The notes beneath the pieces are model-generated. The model saw only the letters and a program-made list of their open reading frames with translations, had not been told where the DNA came from and did not search any database. The translations under genes and the position numbers were made by a program. A stretch of 64,000 nucleotides of DNA from Shewanella mangrovi (GTDB taxonomy: Bacteria; Pseudomonadota; Gammaproteobacteria; Enterobacterales; Shewanellaceae), in NCBI RefSeq assembly GCF_000753795.1, contig NZ_JPEO01000002.1, positions 496,001 through 560,000 of the forward strand. The letters are read 5' to 3'. Of the stretch, positions 46,716 to 55,451 are shown in pieces (positions within the stretch are counted from its first letter, which is position 1; each line of letters begins with the position of its first letter).

Positions 46716-46996
46716 AAAAGTAACCATTTTTGGTTACTAGTGGCAATAGTAACACCTTAGAGTTACTATCATTAAAAGTAACCATTTTTGGTTACTAGCG
46801 GCAATAGTAACACCTTAGAGTTACTATCATTAAAAGTAACCATTTTAGATTACTAGTAACAATTTTAGGTTACTAGTGGCAATGGTAACACCTTAGCGTT
46901 ACTATCATGAAAAGTAACAATTTTAGGCTACTAGTAGCAATAGTAACACCTTAGCGTTACTATCATGAAAAGTAACAATTTTAGGTTACTACTAAT
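46716..46996 (+). repeat. array of ten GTAAC-N8-GTTAC dyads
   Basis: Four copies and a half of a 58-bp unit (46716, 46774, 46832, 46910, 46968), each with two dyads GTAAC-N8-GTTAC. Dyad starts at 46720, 46749, 46778, 46807, 46836, 46856, 46885, 46914, 46943 and 46972: a constant 29-bp step except one extra copy 20 bp in. Two dyads have one mismatch. It sits directly before the SatD-like gene, whose C-terminus has a helix-turn-helix, so it may be an autoregulatory operator array. Confidence 0.8.
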
Positions 46997-47018
46997 AAAC
47001 ACGATTATGGTTGGTTTT

Positions 47019-47717
47019 ATGGTGAAGGTGAAAGAAAAAATAGTTGTAGAAAGAAACGAGCTTAACACTCCCATAGCAGTACTAAGTGGGGACATCATTC
47101 GCTCTACAGACCTATCAGACGAAATGTATGAAGATTTGCTCTACACATTACATAACCAACTAGCTTTAATTAGAACCTCTGACCCAAATAATAAATTTGA
47201 AATAAGTAGAGGAGATGCGTTTCAGATTTTTGTTAAAGATGCTAAGAATGCTGCAACTTATGCTCTTCTCATTAGAACTAGTTTAAGAAGCAGAAATAGT
47301 CGTTATGATTGTCGGATAAGCGTAGCTATTGGAAATAATGAAGGCATGGTGTTTAGAAACTCTTTAGGTAGCTCTACAGGTAACATATTTACACTATCTG
47401 GGAGAAACTTGGATAGTATGAAGCCAGCCACTTTAAAAATAACCACACCCATAAAATCTTTTAATGAAAATTTTGAACTGCTAACTAAATACCTAGATAA
47501 TCAAATGTCTGGATTAACAGAAAGACAGTCTGAAATTGTGTATGAAATATTAAAGAATATCACCCTAAACAATAAGAATATCACTCAAAAAGAAATAGCC
47601 GAAACTTTAGAGGTTAATAGAGTATCAGTAAATCGCTCGATTAATTCTGCAAATTTAAATCTAATAACTGAATATGTCGAATTTTTCTCAAAAAAAATAA
47701 CGGAGTATTTTATTTGA
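47019..47717 (+). CDS. SatD-like, class III cyclase-like protein with C-terminal HTH
   Basis: About 232 residues. The N-domain (about 1-150) has AVLSGDIIRSTDLS and, 41 residues on, ISRGDAFQIF, matching the two metal-binding Asp of class III nucleotidyl cyclases, and DCRISVAIG and GSSTGNIFTLSGR as in SatD proteins (GDxxxSR, GDEFQ). A C-terminal helix-turn-helix follows (GLTERQSEIVYE, then TQKEIAETLEVNRVSVNRS). Start taken at the ATG at 47019; ATGs at 47007 and 46965 are in frame, the latter inside the repeat array. Strongly AT-rich, unlike the flanks. Whether it makes a nucleotide product is not known. Its stop overlaps the next gene's start. Confidence 0.7.
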   Translation: MVKVKEKIVVERNELNTPIAVLSGDIIRSTDLSDEMYEDLLYTLHNQLALIRTSDPNNKFEISRGDAFQIFVKDAKNAATYALLIRTSLRSRNSRYDCRISVAIGNNEGMVFRNSLGSSTGNIFTLSGRNLDSMKPATLKITTPIKSFNENFELLTKYLDNQMSGLTERQSEIVYEILKNITLNNKNITQKEIAETLEVNRVSVNRSINSANLNLITEYVEFFSKKITEYFI

Positions 47718-48445
47718 ACAACTTCCCAATATTATTCACCTCGCTAATTATATTGCATATATTAGGTGACTTTTATTTTCAACCTAATAGCTGGGTTAAA
47801 GATAAAAACAAAAATCACATAAGTTCATTAAAACTGATTAATCATGCTGTTATACAGGCAATTATGTCTTGTATCCCAATATTATATGTAACAACTTATT
47901 GGAAAACGATTCTTTGTACATTCTTTATAGTTGGTATTACACATTGGGCGATTGACATTTTGAAAACTTACAAGAATGGCTTACGCTATTTAGTCGTAGA
48001 TCAAATCCTGCATTTTTCAATCTTATTTCTAATATCTATACATGCATCACAGTTAGATTTATCATCAATAGAGATTAAAAACTATGTTTTTAATAAATAC
48101 ATTTTAAGTTTGACTTTAGGATTTCTTCTTATTCTTAAGCCAACATCGATATTTATCGGAACAATGCTGAGCAAATATTCTTTATCCATTGATGAGAATA
48201 AAGGCCTTATTTCTGGAGGGGAGACCATAGGGTATTTAGAAAGAATAATAATCCTTATATTCACAATTACAGGCGAATTTTCCGTCATTGGCTTTATATT
48301 AACCGCTAAGTCAATATTTAGATTCGGCGATATGAAAAGCGCTCAAGATCATAAGCTAACCGAATACTTTCTCCTTGGGACATTAATTTCTGTAACAATT
48401 ACAATAACTGTTGGACTAATAATAAAATACTTTATTTTAAAATAA
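47714..48445 (+). CDS. DUF3307-like polytopic membrane protein (TTG start)
   Basis: A 243-residue protein with about six to seven hydrophobic segments. The opening LIILHILGDFYFQPNSWVKDK and the later ILKTYKNGLRYLVVDQILHF match the DUF3307 family as recalled; the family has no function. The start is TTG, overlapping the SatD-like stop (TTGA), after GGAG, which implies translational coupling. AT-rich like its partner. It could be a membrane effector or transporter answering to the SatD-like protein; this is inference. Confidence 0.7.
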   Translation: MNNFPILFTSLIILHILGDFYFQPNSWVKDKNKNHISSLKLINHAVIQAIMSCIPILYVTTYWKTILCTFFIVGITHWAIDILKTYKNGLRYLVVDQILHFSILFLISIHASQLDLSSIEIKNYVFNKYILSLTLGFLLILKPTSIFIGTMLSKYSLSIDENKGLISGGETIGYLERIIILIFTITGEFSVIGFILTAKSIFRFGDMKSAQDHKLTEYFLLGTLISVTITITVGLIIKYFILK

Positions 48446-48464
48446 AATATTTTACCTATGGAGA

Positions 48465-48820
48465 TTTTTGGCAACACCAATTCCCCTCGGCGCGGCGAAG
48501 GTGCGTTGGGCAGACATTGAGCAAGCGAGGCATTCGCCGTTCCCGCACATCCATGTGCTCCACGGCATTAATACATCCTGTATGTCGATGTCTCGAAGCT
48601 ACGCTGCGGAATGGATTCCGAATCAGAGCGATTTGCGAAAATGGCAAACCAGAAGCGCCGTAGCGTTTCGCGACGTCGGGGCAGCTGGGGGATTGACAAG
48701 GGGGCGAGGCTGTCCAGCCCCCTTGTCCTCTGGTGTGGAGCGAGTAGCTCCACGACTTTGGCAAACGCAGTTTGCTATCACGCAGTGATAAGCCCAACGG
48801 GAAGTTTGAAGGCATCACCT
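48465..48820 (-). repeat. mosaic palindromic repeat, right copy
   Basis: Inverted relative of the left copy: CCAATTCCCCTCGGCG (48478-48493), the 55-bp core (48536-48590) and the CGTTTCGCGACGTCGGGGCAG module (48664-48684). It also has a perfect hairpin GTGGAGC-GAGTA-GCTCCAC (48736-48754). The rest of the gap up to the kinase gene's stop holds no gene. Confidence 0.7.
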
Positions 48821-50722
48821 TCAACCAAGCAACGCAAGTAATAACCCCAAAATCACCAAAAACTGAACCCCACATACCAGCTTAAAAAACTTCAACGGCT
48901 CCCGTTGCAGTAACGGCACAAACTGCCCTGCCACCGCCACCCGCGCGGGCGTCGACAGTGCGGTAAAAAACTCATGGGTATCAGCATAACGATCAGCCGG
49001 ATTAATACTCAGCGCACGGCGCACCGCTGCATCCATCCACGACGGCACTTCGGGCGCTAACTCAGCGATAGATTGGTATTTGAGTGCGGCAAAATCTTTC
49101 GCGCTGCGGCACTCGGCCAACTTGCCATAAAACGGCAGTTTGCCGGTGAGCATCTCAAAAGTGATCACCGCCAGCGAGAACAGATCTGACTGCATACTGC
49201 CGATGTGGCCGAGCAGCAACTCGGGTGCAGAATAATCGGCAGTGCCGAGAATATGGTCGCGCTCGATGGGAGAGGCGATTTCCGCCAAACCGCGCACATA
49301 ACAGGAGCCGAAATCCAACAGTTTCACCCGTTTGTCTTGGCAAACCATCACGTTACCGGGCTTGAGATCACGGTGCACCATCTCTCGCCGATGCAGCGCT
49401 CTTAGCCCTGCTTCCATCTGGCTGACCAGATGCAGTGTGGTGTCAGGGTCGCATTTTTTGCCCGCCAGCCAGTTATCTAAAGGCTGGCCGTTGAGGTATT
49501 CGGTCAGGTAATACAAGGCAGATTTAGGTTGGTCGTGATCCACCAAAGCCACCACGTTTTGATGACGAATGCGGCTGCCAATCCAGCTTTCTTGCATAAA
49601 GCGCTCGATGTAGGCGGCATCATCAATGTAGTTGACCGACGGGGTTTTCATTACCGCCAACTGCCCTTGCGGGTTTTGCACCAGATACACCTGACTGCGC
49701 TCGCTTTCGTGCAAAATTTTACGCACGCGATAGCCGTCAAGGCTTTGCCCGAGAGACATCGGTGGTGGGAAGGGTTTGCTGGATAAACGCAGATAGAGGT
49801 CGTTTTTATCCATCGACGGCAAGCTGGCCACTTGCAGATATTGGCAGCTGAGGTTGTCGTCACTGCCGGCGGCTAACGCCAGTTCCACCAGTGAACGGCA
49901 CAGATGCTCGCAGTCTTCATCATCTTGGACGGGATGATTGACCAGATGTTCGACCAAGGAGTTATGGCTTAAGTAGCCATGAATGCCGTCGGTCATCAGC
50001 AAAATAGCATCACCTGCTTGCAGGGCTAAGCTGCTGTAATCAATTTCTAATTTTGGTTCTAGCCCCAATGCACGGGTTAAGAATGTGCCCTCGCCTGCGC
50101 TGCCTTTACTGCAAGCATGATCGCGTGTCAGTTGGCGTAATTCGCCTTGACGCCACAGGTACACCCGCCCATCGCCCACATGCATCAGATGCAGGCTACA
50201 GGATTTAATAATGGCGGCACTAAAGGTACATACGTAACCCCGGCTGGCGTCGCGAAAATCGCGACCCAAGCCGAGTAACCATTGGTTGATGGCGGCAAGC
50301 ACTCGCTGGCTGGCGGTTTGTACCGACCAACTGGCTGGCGTGGAATAATAATCGGAAAGGAAACTACTGACCGCTGTGCGCGCCGCTTGCTCGCCCGCTT
50401 CGGCGGCGCTGACGCCATCGCAAATCACTGCCGCAATCCCTTTATTGTGCAACAACTCAGATTCAGGCACGCGAATGCCGATGGCATCTTCGTTGCGCAG
50501 TTTGATGCCTGCGCTTGAGGCTTGTCCCGCCAGCAAGTGTAAGCCGCTGGCGAAGGGGAGTTCTGGCTGGCTCGCGGCAGATGTTGCCGCGCTGGCAAGG
50601 GTTCGCGCTGCAGCGTTGGCGTCTGCTGGCACTTTCATTGACGAATCGGCTGGCGCATCGGTTGCCACATCTTTTGCCACACCTTTTGCCAACTCTTTTG
50701 CCACATAAGTCGCTGAGTTCAT
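48821..50722 (-). CDS. PP2C phosphatase / Ser-Thr kinase fusion with C-terminal anchor
   Basis: A 633-residue two-enzyme protein. N-terminal low-complexity part (1-60, Ala/Lys-rich repeats), PP2C phosphatase (about 62-305: KLRNEDAIG, VICDGVSA, HVGDGRVY, LMTDGIHGY, SDDNLS) and protein kinase (about 330-595: VMKTPS Lys, HRDLKPGNVM, LDFGSCYV, YSAPELLLG). A final hydrophobic helix (612-632) anchors it in the inner membrane. GGGAGGAG precedes the ATG. It is the last gene of the nitrate-assimilation set, 109 bp after the transporter gene. Such fusions recur beside NarK/Nas genes; the target is unknown, the transporter or NirB being candidates by inference. Confidence 0.88.
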   Translation of the reverse strand: MNSATYVAKELAKGVAKDVATDAPADSSMKVPADANAAARTLASAATSAASQPELPFASGLHLLAGQASSAGIKLRNEDAIGIRVPESELLHNKGIAAVICDGVSAAEAGEQAARTAVSSFLSDYYSTPASWSVQTASQRVLAAINQWLLGLGRDFRDASRGYVCTFSAAIIKSCSLHLMHVGDGRVYLWRQGELRQLTRDHACSKGSAGEGTFLTRALGLEPKLEIDYSSLALQAGDAILLMTDGIHGYLSHNSLVEHLVNHPVQDDEDCEHLCRSLVELALAAGSDDNLSCQYLQVASLPSMDKNDLYLRLSSKPFPPPMSLGQSLDGYRVRKILHESERSQVYLVQNPQGQLAVMKTPSVNYIDDAAYIERFMQESWIGSRIRHQNVVALVDHDQPKSALYYLTEYLNGQPLDNWLAGKKCDPDTTLHLVSQMEAGLRALHRREMVHRDLKPGNVMVCQDKRVKLLDFGSCYVRGLAEIASPIERDHILGTADYSAPELLLGHIGSMQSDLFSLAVITFEMLTGKLPFYGKLAECRSAKDFAALKYQSIAELAPEVPSWMDAAVRRALSINPADRYADTHEFFTALSTPARVAVAGQFVPLLQREPLKFFKLVCGVQFLVILGLLLALLG

Positions 50723-50831
50723 CGGCGCTCCTCCCTTCCATTTTCACGCCAGAAACGCGTTACCCGCGCCCTTATGACTGGCGCGGGTTTCATACGGTTT
50801 ACCGCAGTAAACGGCGAACGTATCGCTTGGA

Positions 50832-52298
50832 TTAACTGACGCTGATCAGCGTCACTTCGCCGTTTTCATCCACTTCCGCCATATGGCCTTGCGGCTCGCG
50901 CATCAGCAGCAAACAGGCCACACCGAACAGCGCGGAAACCGCAATGGTGTAGAAGAAGGCTTGTACTGACACTAAAGAGTAGACGGTCAGGAAGAACACC
51001 GCACCCACGTTACCGTACGCGCCCGTCATACCGGCGATTTGGCCAGTTAAACGGCGTTTAATCAACGGCACTGCGGCGAATACGGCACCTTCACCCGCTT
51101 GGACGAAGAATGAGCAAGCCATTACCGCAACAACCGCTAACGGTAGGCTCCAGCTGGCATCAATCTGTGCCACGGTGAAGTAACCCGCAGCTAAGCCTGC
51201 AGTTAAAATCAACAGGGTCGATTTACGGCCAAAACGGTCTGAAATCCAACCGCCGCCTGGGCGAGACATCAGGTTCATAAAGGCGTATGAAGAAGCCACC
51301 ATACCCGCTTGCGCCAAACCTAAGCTGAAGGTTTCAGCGAAAAACATTGGCAACATCGACACTACCGCCAGCTCAGAGCCGAAGGTCGAGAAGTACAATA
51401 CGTTCAGTACGGCCACTTGCTTAAATTGATAACGTTCAAACTCAGGCACTTCTTTTTCAAATACATGACGGTTAACTTGCCAAGTATTATAAAAATCAAT
51501 CACTAACAGTACAGCTAGCACCACAATCACTGCCGTAACCATGGTTGGCGTCAGCATTTTCACGCCTGCTGGAGAGAGCTTCCAACACAGCAAACCGAGC
51601 GTAGCGTACATTGGCAGTTTCATCAGCAGCAACAACCAGAAATCGCCTTTGCTGGTCACTTCCATCGCGCCAGATTTCTTTGGCTTGAAATAAGTTGAGC
51701 CTTTCGGGGTATCACTGGCACCGATGTAATAGATCACACCGATGATAATGCTCATTACACCAGTCAGCGCAATTGCTACACGCCAGCCGTAAGGTTCGCC
51801 AATGGCCAGTGCTAACACAGGCAAAGAGAACGCAGCTGCCGCTGAACCAAAGTTACCCCAGCCGCCGTAGATGCCTTCTGCGGTGCCCAGCTCTTTGGCA
51901 GGGAACCATTCACTGATCATGCGGATACCCACCACGAAGCCTGCACCAATAAAGCCCAGCAGGAAGCGAGCAATCGCTAACTGGATGAAGCTGTCAGCAA
52001 AGGCAAACAGGAAACAAGGCGCTGAACAGATAATCAGCAACGACGAGTACACTTTGCGCGGACCGAATTTGTCGGTCACCATGCCGATGACCACCCGCGC
52101 AGGAATAGTCAACGCCACGTTCAGGATCAACAGGGTTTTGACTTGCTCCTTGGTAAGCCCCAAGCTTTCGCTAATAAGGCTCATCAACGGCGCAGCGTTA
52201 AACCACACCACGAATGACACAAAGAACGCCATCCAACTCAAGTGCATGATTTTCATCTTGCCCTTGAACGAAAACAGATTAAATTTTTCCTGACTCAT
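50832..52298 (-). CDS. narK: nitrate/nitrite MFS transporter, NarK/NasA type
   Basis: An inner-membrane MFS permease of about 488 residues. Start at 52298 after GGAGCATAATC; it follows nirD by 2 bp. The nitrate-porter signature is seen in RFLLGFIGAGFVVGIRM, EGIYGGWGNFGSA and the late EGAVFAAVPLIKRRLTGQIAGMTGAYGNVG stretch (about residues 414-442). It brings nitrate in for NasA. A long cytosolic loop (about 210-300) lies in the middle. Confidence 0.9.
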   Translation of the reverse strand: MSQEKFNLFSFKGKMKIMHLSWMAFFVSFVVWFNAAPLMSLISESLGLTKEQVKTLLILNVALTIPARVVIGMVTDKFGPRKVYSSLLIICSAPCFLFAFADSFIQLAIARFLLGFIGAGFVVGIRMISEWFPAKELGTAEGIYGGWGNFGSAAAAFSLPVLALAIGEPYGWRVAIALTGVMSIIIGVIYYIGASDTPKGSTYFKPKKSGAMEVTSKGDFWLLLLMKLPMYATLGLLCWKLSPAGVKMLTPTMVTAVIVVLAVLLVIDFYNTWQVNRHVFEKEVPEFERYQFKQVAVLNVLYFSTFGSELAVVSMLPMFFAETFSLGLAQAGMVASSYAFMNLMSRPGGGWISDRFGRKSTLLILTAGLAAGYFTVAQIDASWSLPLAVVAVMACSFFVQAGEGAVFAAVPLIKRRLTGQIAGMTGAYGNVGAVFFLTVYSLVSVQAFFYTIAVSALFGVACLLLMREPQGHMAEVDENGEVTLISVS

Positions 52299-52300
52299 GA

Positions 52301-52624
52301 TTATGCTCCTGCCAGCCAAACGCCGGTTTCATCAATTCGAACAGCCACTTTCTCAGCGCTGAGCTGTGGTTCTTCCAAACACTCACCTGTGGTGAGGCGA
52401 TAATGTTGCTTATACAGCGGTGAGCAGACGTACAACTCACCGGCTAATTCACAAATCTGGCCGCGTGCCAGCAGGCTAACGCCGCTGGCTGGGTCACGGT
52501 TATCCAGCGCAAATACGCCTTGTTGTCCCAGATTAAAAATCGCCACAGCACGCCCAGCGACCCAGGCGGCGATACCTTTTCCTACCGGCAATGCGGAGGG
52601 ATCACATACTCTTTCCCAGCTCAT
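52301..52624 (-). CDS. nirD: assimilatory nitrite reductase small subunit
   Basis: A 107-residue Rieske-like partner of NirB; WERVCDPSALPVGKGIAAWV and VFALDNRDPASGV are the NirD pattern. The Rieske Cys-His pairs are missing, as normal in NirD. ATGA overlap with nirB. Needed for full NADH-nitrite reductase activity. Confidence 0.92.
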   Translation of the reverse strand: MSWERVCDPSALPVGKGIAAWVAGRAVAIFNLGQQGVFALDNRDPASGVSLLARGQICELAGELYVCSPLYKQHYRLTTGECLEEPQLSAEKVAVRIDETGVWLAGA

Positions 52625-55179
52625 AGGGTTTCCTCCTCAGCTGCTGGTGTTAGATTGATGGCGGGAATACGTTGCCCGCGCACCCGTTGGTATGGCAAAG
52701 CAGCCGCAGTTGGCGCCGCTTGCGGATTGACAAACTCACTGAAGCGCGCGCGCAGTTCAGGGGTTTCAACACTGGTTTTCCACTCGCATTGGTAGCTATC
52801 CACCACAGCTTGCATCTGGCTTAACAGCTCATCGCCGATGCCGAGCGAGTCTTCCAAAATCACTTGTTTGAGGTAATCAAGGCCGCCGTCGAGGCTTTCG
52901 AGCCAGACGGAGGTACGTTGCAGCTTGTCAGCAGTGCGCACGTAGAACATCAACACTTTGTCGATAAGCTCAACCAATTCGGCATCGTTCAAATCGCTGG
53001 CGAACAGGTCGGCGTGACGGGGTTTCATGCCACCGTTACCGCAGACATAGAGGTTCCAGCCTTTGTCGGTCGCAATCACGCCGATATCTTTGCCTTGGGC
53101 TTCGGCGCATTCTCGGGTACAGCCCGATACCGCCATTTTCAGTTTGTGTGGTGAGCGCAAGCCCTTGTAACGGTTCTCTAACTCAATCGCCATGCCGACT
53201 GAGTTTTGCACCCCGTAGCGGCACCAAGTGCTGCCGACACAAGACTTCACGGTACGCAGTGATTTTCCGTAGGCGTGGCCGGTTTCAAACCCAGCGGCGA
53301 TCAGTTGCTCCCAAATTTCTGGCAGTTCAGATAACTTGGCGCCGAACAGATCGATGCGCTGACCACCGGTGATTTTGGTGTAGAGGTCGTAACGTTTGGC
53401 CACTTCGCCGATAGCAATCAGTTTGTCGGGGGTGATTTCGCCACCGGCGATGCGCGGTACGACGGAGTAAGTGCCATCTTTTTGCAGGTTGCCGAGGAAA
53501 GCATCGTTAGTGTCTTGCAGTTGATCACGGCTGTCTGACAACACATGGCCGTTGTAGAGCGAGGCAAAAATTGACGCGGCCGCAGGCTGGCAAGTGTTAC
53601 AACCCACGCCATGCACGTGTGATTTACCGTGTTTGGCCAGCAAGGTGGCGAAGTCTTTAATACCTTCCACTTGGCACAGGTGGAACAGCTCCTGACGGCT
53701 GTACTCGAAGTGGCTGCACAGGGCTTTGCTCACTTCAACACCTTGCGCGCTCAAGCCTTCGTTGATCACCTTCTGCACACTGGCAGAGCAACCACCGCAG
53801 CCAGACGCCGCTTTGGTACAACGCTTGATATCACCAAGCGACGCCGCACCATCGGCCACGGCTTTGAGAATGCTGCCACGGCTCACCTGATGACAAGAGC
53901 AGATCAAATCGTTATTGGATTTTGGCAAGGCAGGCGCATCACCCGACAGCAACAAGGCGGCCGCGCTACCTTCAATCTTGTGGCCGCTGAGATAGAGGTT
54001 CAGCAGCGTGCCGTAATCACTGGTATCGCCCACCAGCAGCGCGCCGGTGATCACGTTACCTTCATCATTGAGCCACAGTTTTTTGTAGATGCCTGCAGGC
54101 TCATCCATCAGTTCAACAAAACGGCTGTCTTCGCTACCGCGGCTGTTACCAATGGCAGCCACATCCACGCCCATCAATTTGAGCTTGGTGCTCATATCGG
54201 CACCTAAGAAGTCACCGTGGTGTTTTTCGGCAATTTCAAGTGAATGAACAATATGCCCTAACGCCACTTTCGCCATTTGGTAGCCGGGTGCGACTAAACC
54301 AAAGATGCGGTCTTGCCAGCTGGCGCATTCACCAATGGCGTAAACATCCGCCACTGTGGTTTGGCAGAAGTTATCGACCGCGTAACCGCCGCGGGCGCCT
54401 TTTTCCAGCGCGCAGCTGTCAGACAGGTTGTCGTATGGGCGAATACCGGCAGAGAACACCAGCATGTCAGTATCGAGCAATTCGCCATCGGCAAACTTGA
54501 GGCGCAGACGGCCAGTTTCACCATCAACGATCTCTTGCGTCACTTTGCTGGTGTGGATTTCCACCCCGAGAGCGGCGATTTTGGCCTTCAGCAGTGCGCC
54601 AGCTTTGGCATCCAACTGTACCGGCATCAACTGTGGGGCAAACTCCACCACGTGGGTTTTTAATCCGAGCAGTTTCAGCGCATTGGCCGCTTCCAAGCCG
54701 AGCAGACCACCACCAATTACCACACCGGTTTTGGCATTTTTAGCGGCCGCTTCAATCGCCAGCAGATCGTCAGTGGTGCGATACACCATGCAACCTTCGC
54801 GATCGCGGCCATTAATCGGTGGCACAAAACCGTAAGAGCCTGTGGCTAACACCAGCTTGTCGTAACTTTCACGAGTACCATCAGCCAGTAGCAGTGATTT
54901 GGCGTCATTGTCGATGCCGACCACAGTGGCACCCAGTTTCAAACTCACGCCCCACTCGGCATATTGCTCGGCGGTGGTCATGGCTAAATCGTCCAGCGCA
55001 GCGCCATTAAAGTAAGACGATAGCTGCACGCGATCGTATGCCACGCGTTTTTCGGCGCCGATGACTAACACATCCAGATGCTGCTGCAGGCCTTGCTCGC
55101 ACAGCTGTTCAACAAAGTTGTGGCCCACCATGCCGTTGCCGACGACCACTAATTTTGGCTTTGATTCAAAGTTTGACAT
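52621..55179 (-). CDS. nirB: NADH-dependent nitrite reductase large subunit
   Basis: An 852-residue enzyme that reduces nitrite to ammonium by six electrons in the cytosol. FAD/NADH domains (GNGMVGHNFVE, VIGGGLLGLEAA), a BFD-like [2Fe-2S] segment (ICSCHQVSRG, then CTKAASGCGGC), the ferredoxin-like half and the sirohaem/[4Fe-4S] Cys sets (SCVGSTWC and SGCTRECAEA). GGGAGAAAGGT leads the ATG. A 272-bp leader with a terminator-like hairpin lies upstream, after the ANTAR gene. Confidence 0.95.
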   Translation of the reverse strand: MSNFESKPKLVVVGNGMVGHNFVEQLCEQGLQQHLDVLVIGAEKRVAYDRVQLSSYFNGAALDDLAMTTAEQYAEWGVSLKLGATVVGIDNDAKSLLLADGTRESYDKLVLATGSYGFVPPINGRDREGCMVYRTTDDLLAIEAAAKNAKTGVVIGGGLLGLEAANALKLLGLKTHVVEFAPQLMPVQLDAKAGALLKAKIAALGVEIHTSKVTQEIVDGETGRLRLKFADGELLDTDMLVFSAGIRPYDNLSDSCALEKGARGGYAVDNFCQTTVADVYAIGECASWQDRIFGLVAPGYQMAKVALGHIVHSLEIAEKHHGDFLGADMSTKLKLMGVDVAAIGNSRGSEDSRFVELMDEPAGIYKKLWLNDEGNVITGALLVGDTSDYGTLLNLYLSGHKIEGSAAALLLSGDAPALPKSNNDLICSCHQVSRGSILKAVADGAASLGDIKRCTKAASGCGGCSASVQKVINEGLSAQGVEVSKALCSHFEYSRQELFHLCQVEGIKDFATLLAKHGKSHVHGVGCNTCQPAAASIFASLYNGHVLSDSRDQLQDTNDAFLGNLQKDGTYSVVPRIAGGEITPDKLIAIGEVAKRYDLYTKITGGQRIDLFGAKLSELPEIWEQLIAAGFETGHAYGKSLRTVKSCVGSTWCRYGVQNSVGMAIELENRYKGLRSPHKLKMAVSGCTRECAEAQGKDIGVIATDKGWNLYVCGNGGMKPRHADLFASDLNDAELVELIDKVLMFYVRTADKLQRTSVWLESLDGGLDYLKQVILEDSLGIGDELLSQMQAVVDSYQCEWKTSVETPELRARFSEFVNPQAAPTAAALPYQRVRGQRIPAINLTPAAEEETL

Positions 55180-55451
55180 ACCTTTCTCCCGTGCTCACTG
55201 GCCTTACTGGTATTGAATCCGCTGCGAACAGCGATGCTTCAAACTGATAAAAATGCTGTAAAAACAATCTACAAAAACAAAAGGCGCCAACCTGCCCTCG
55301 CTCGACAGCCGCGAATTCGCGAGCTCACTGAGCGTGAGGAGATTGGCGCCTTTGCCATGGTTAAATTTTCAGTTAATCCGCGCGATGCCCCTTGGGTGCT
55401 ATTCGCTGCGGTTGCCCCCCGAAGGTGGCCAAACAATATCGGTAACGCTAT
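55180..55451 (-). promoter_or_regulatory. nirB leader with terminator-like hairpin, ANTAR target candidate
   Basis: On the minus strand AAAGGCGCCAA (55353-55343) pairs perfectly with TTGGCGCCTTT (55290-55280), followed by TGTTTTTG, a terminator form. The 52-base loop contains two small hairpins, CTCAC-GCTCA-GTGAG and the palindrome CGCGAATTCGCG (55310-55321). Upstream CCACC-TTCG-GGGGG and GGATTAA-CTGAAAA-TTTAACC could be the two target hairpins of an ANTAR protein, which is encoded immediately upstream. Read-through would then switch on nirBD. Hairpin choice is tentative. Confidence 0.55.

Noticed and set aside
46716..46996. CRISPR array
   Set aside because: The whole 58-bp unit repeats, including what would be spacers; no variable spacers and no cas genes.
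48456..48875. 139-codon minus-strand gene
   Set aside because: It reads through the right-hand repeat and into the kinase/phosphatase 3' end; repeat translation, not a gene.
55310..55321. CGCGAATTCGCG as a specific protein-binding site
   Set aside because: A striking 12-bp palindrome but more simply part of the leader RNA structure; no known regulator uses it.
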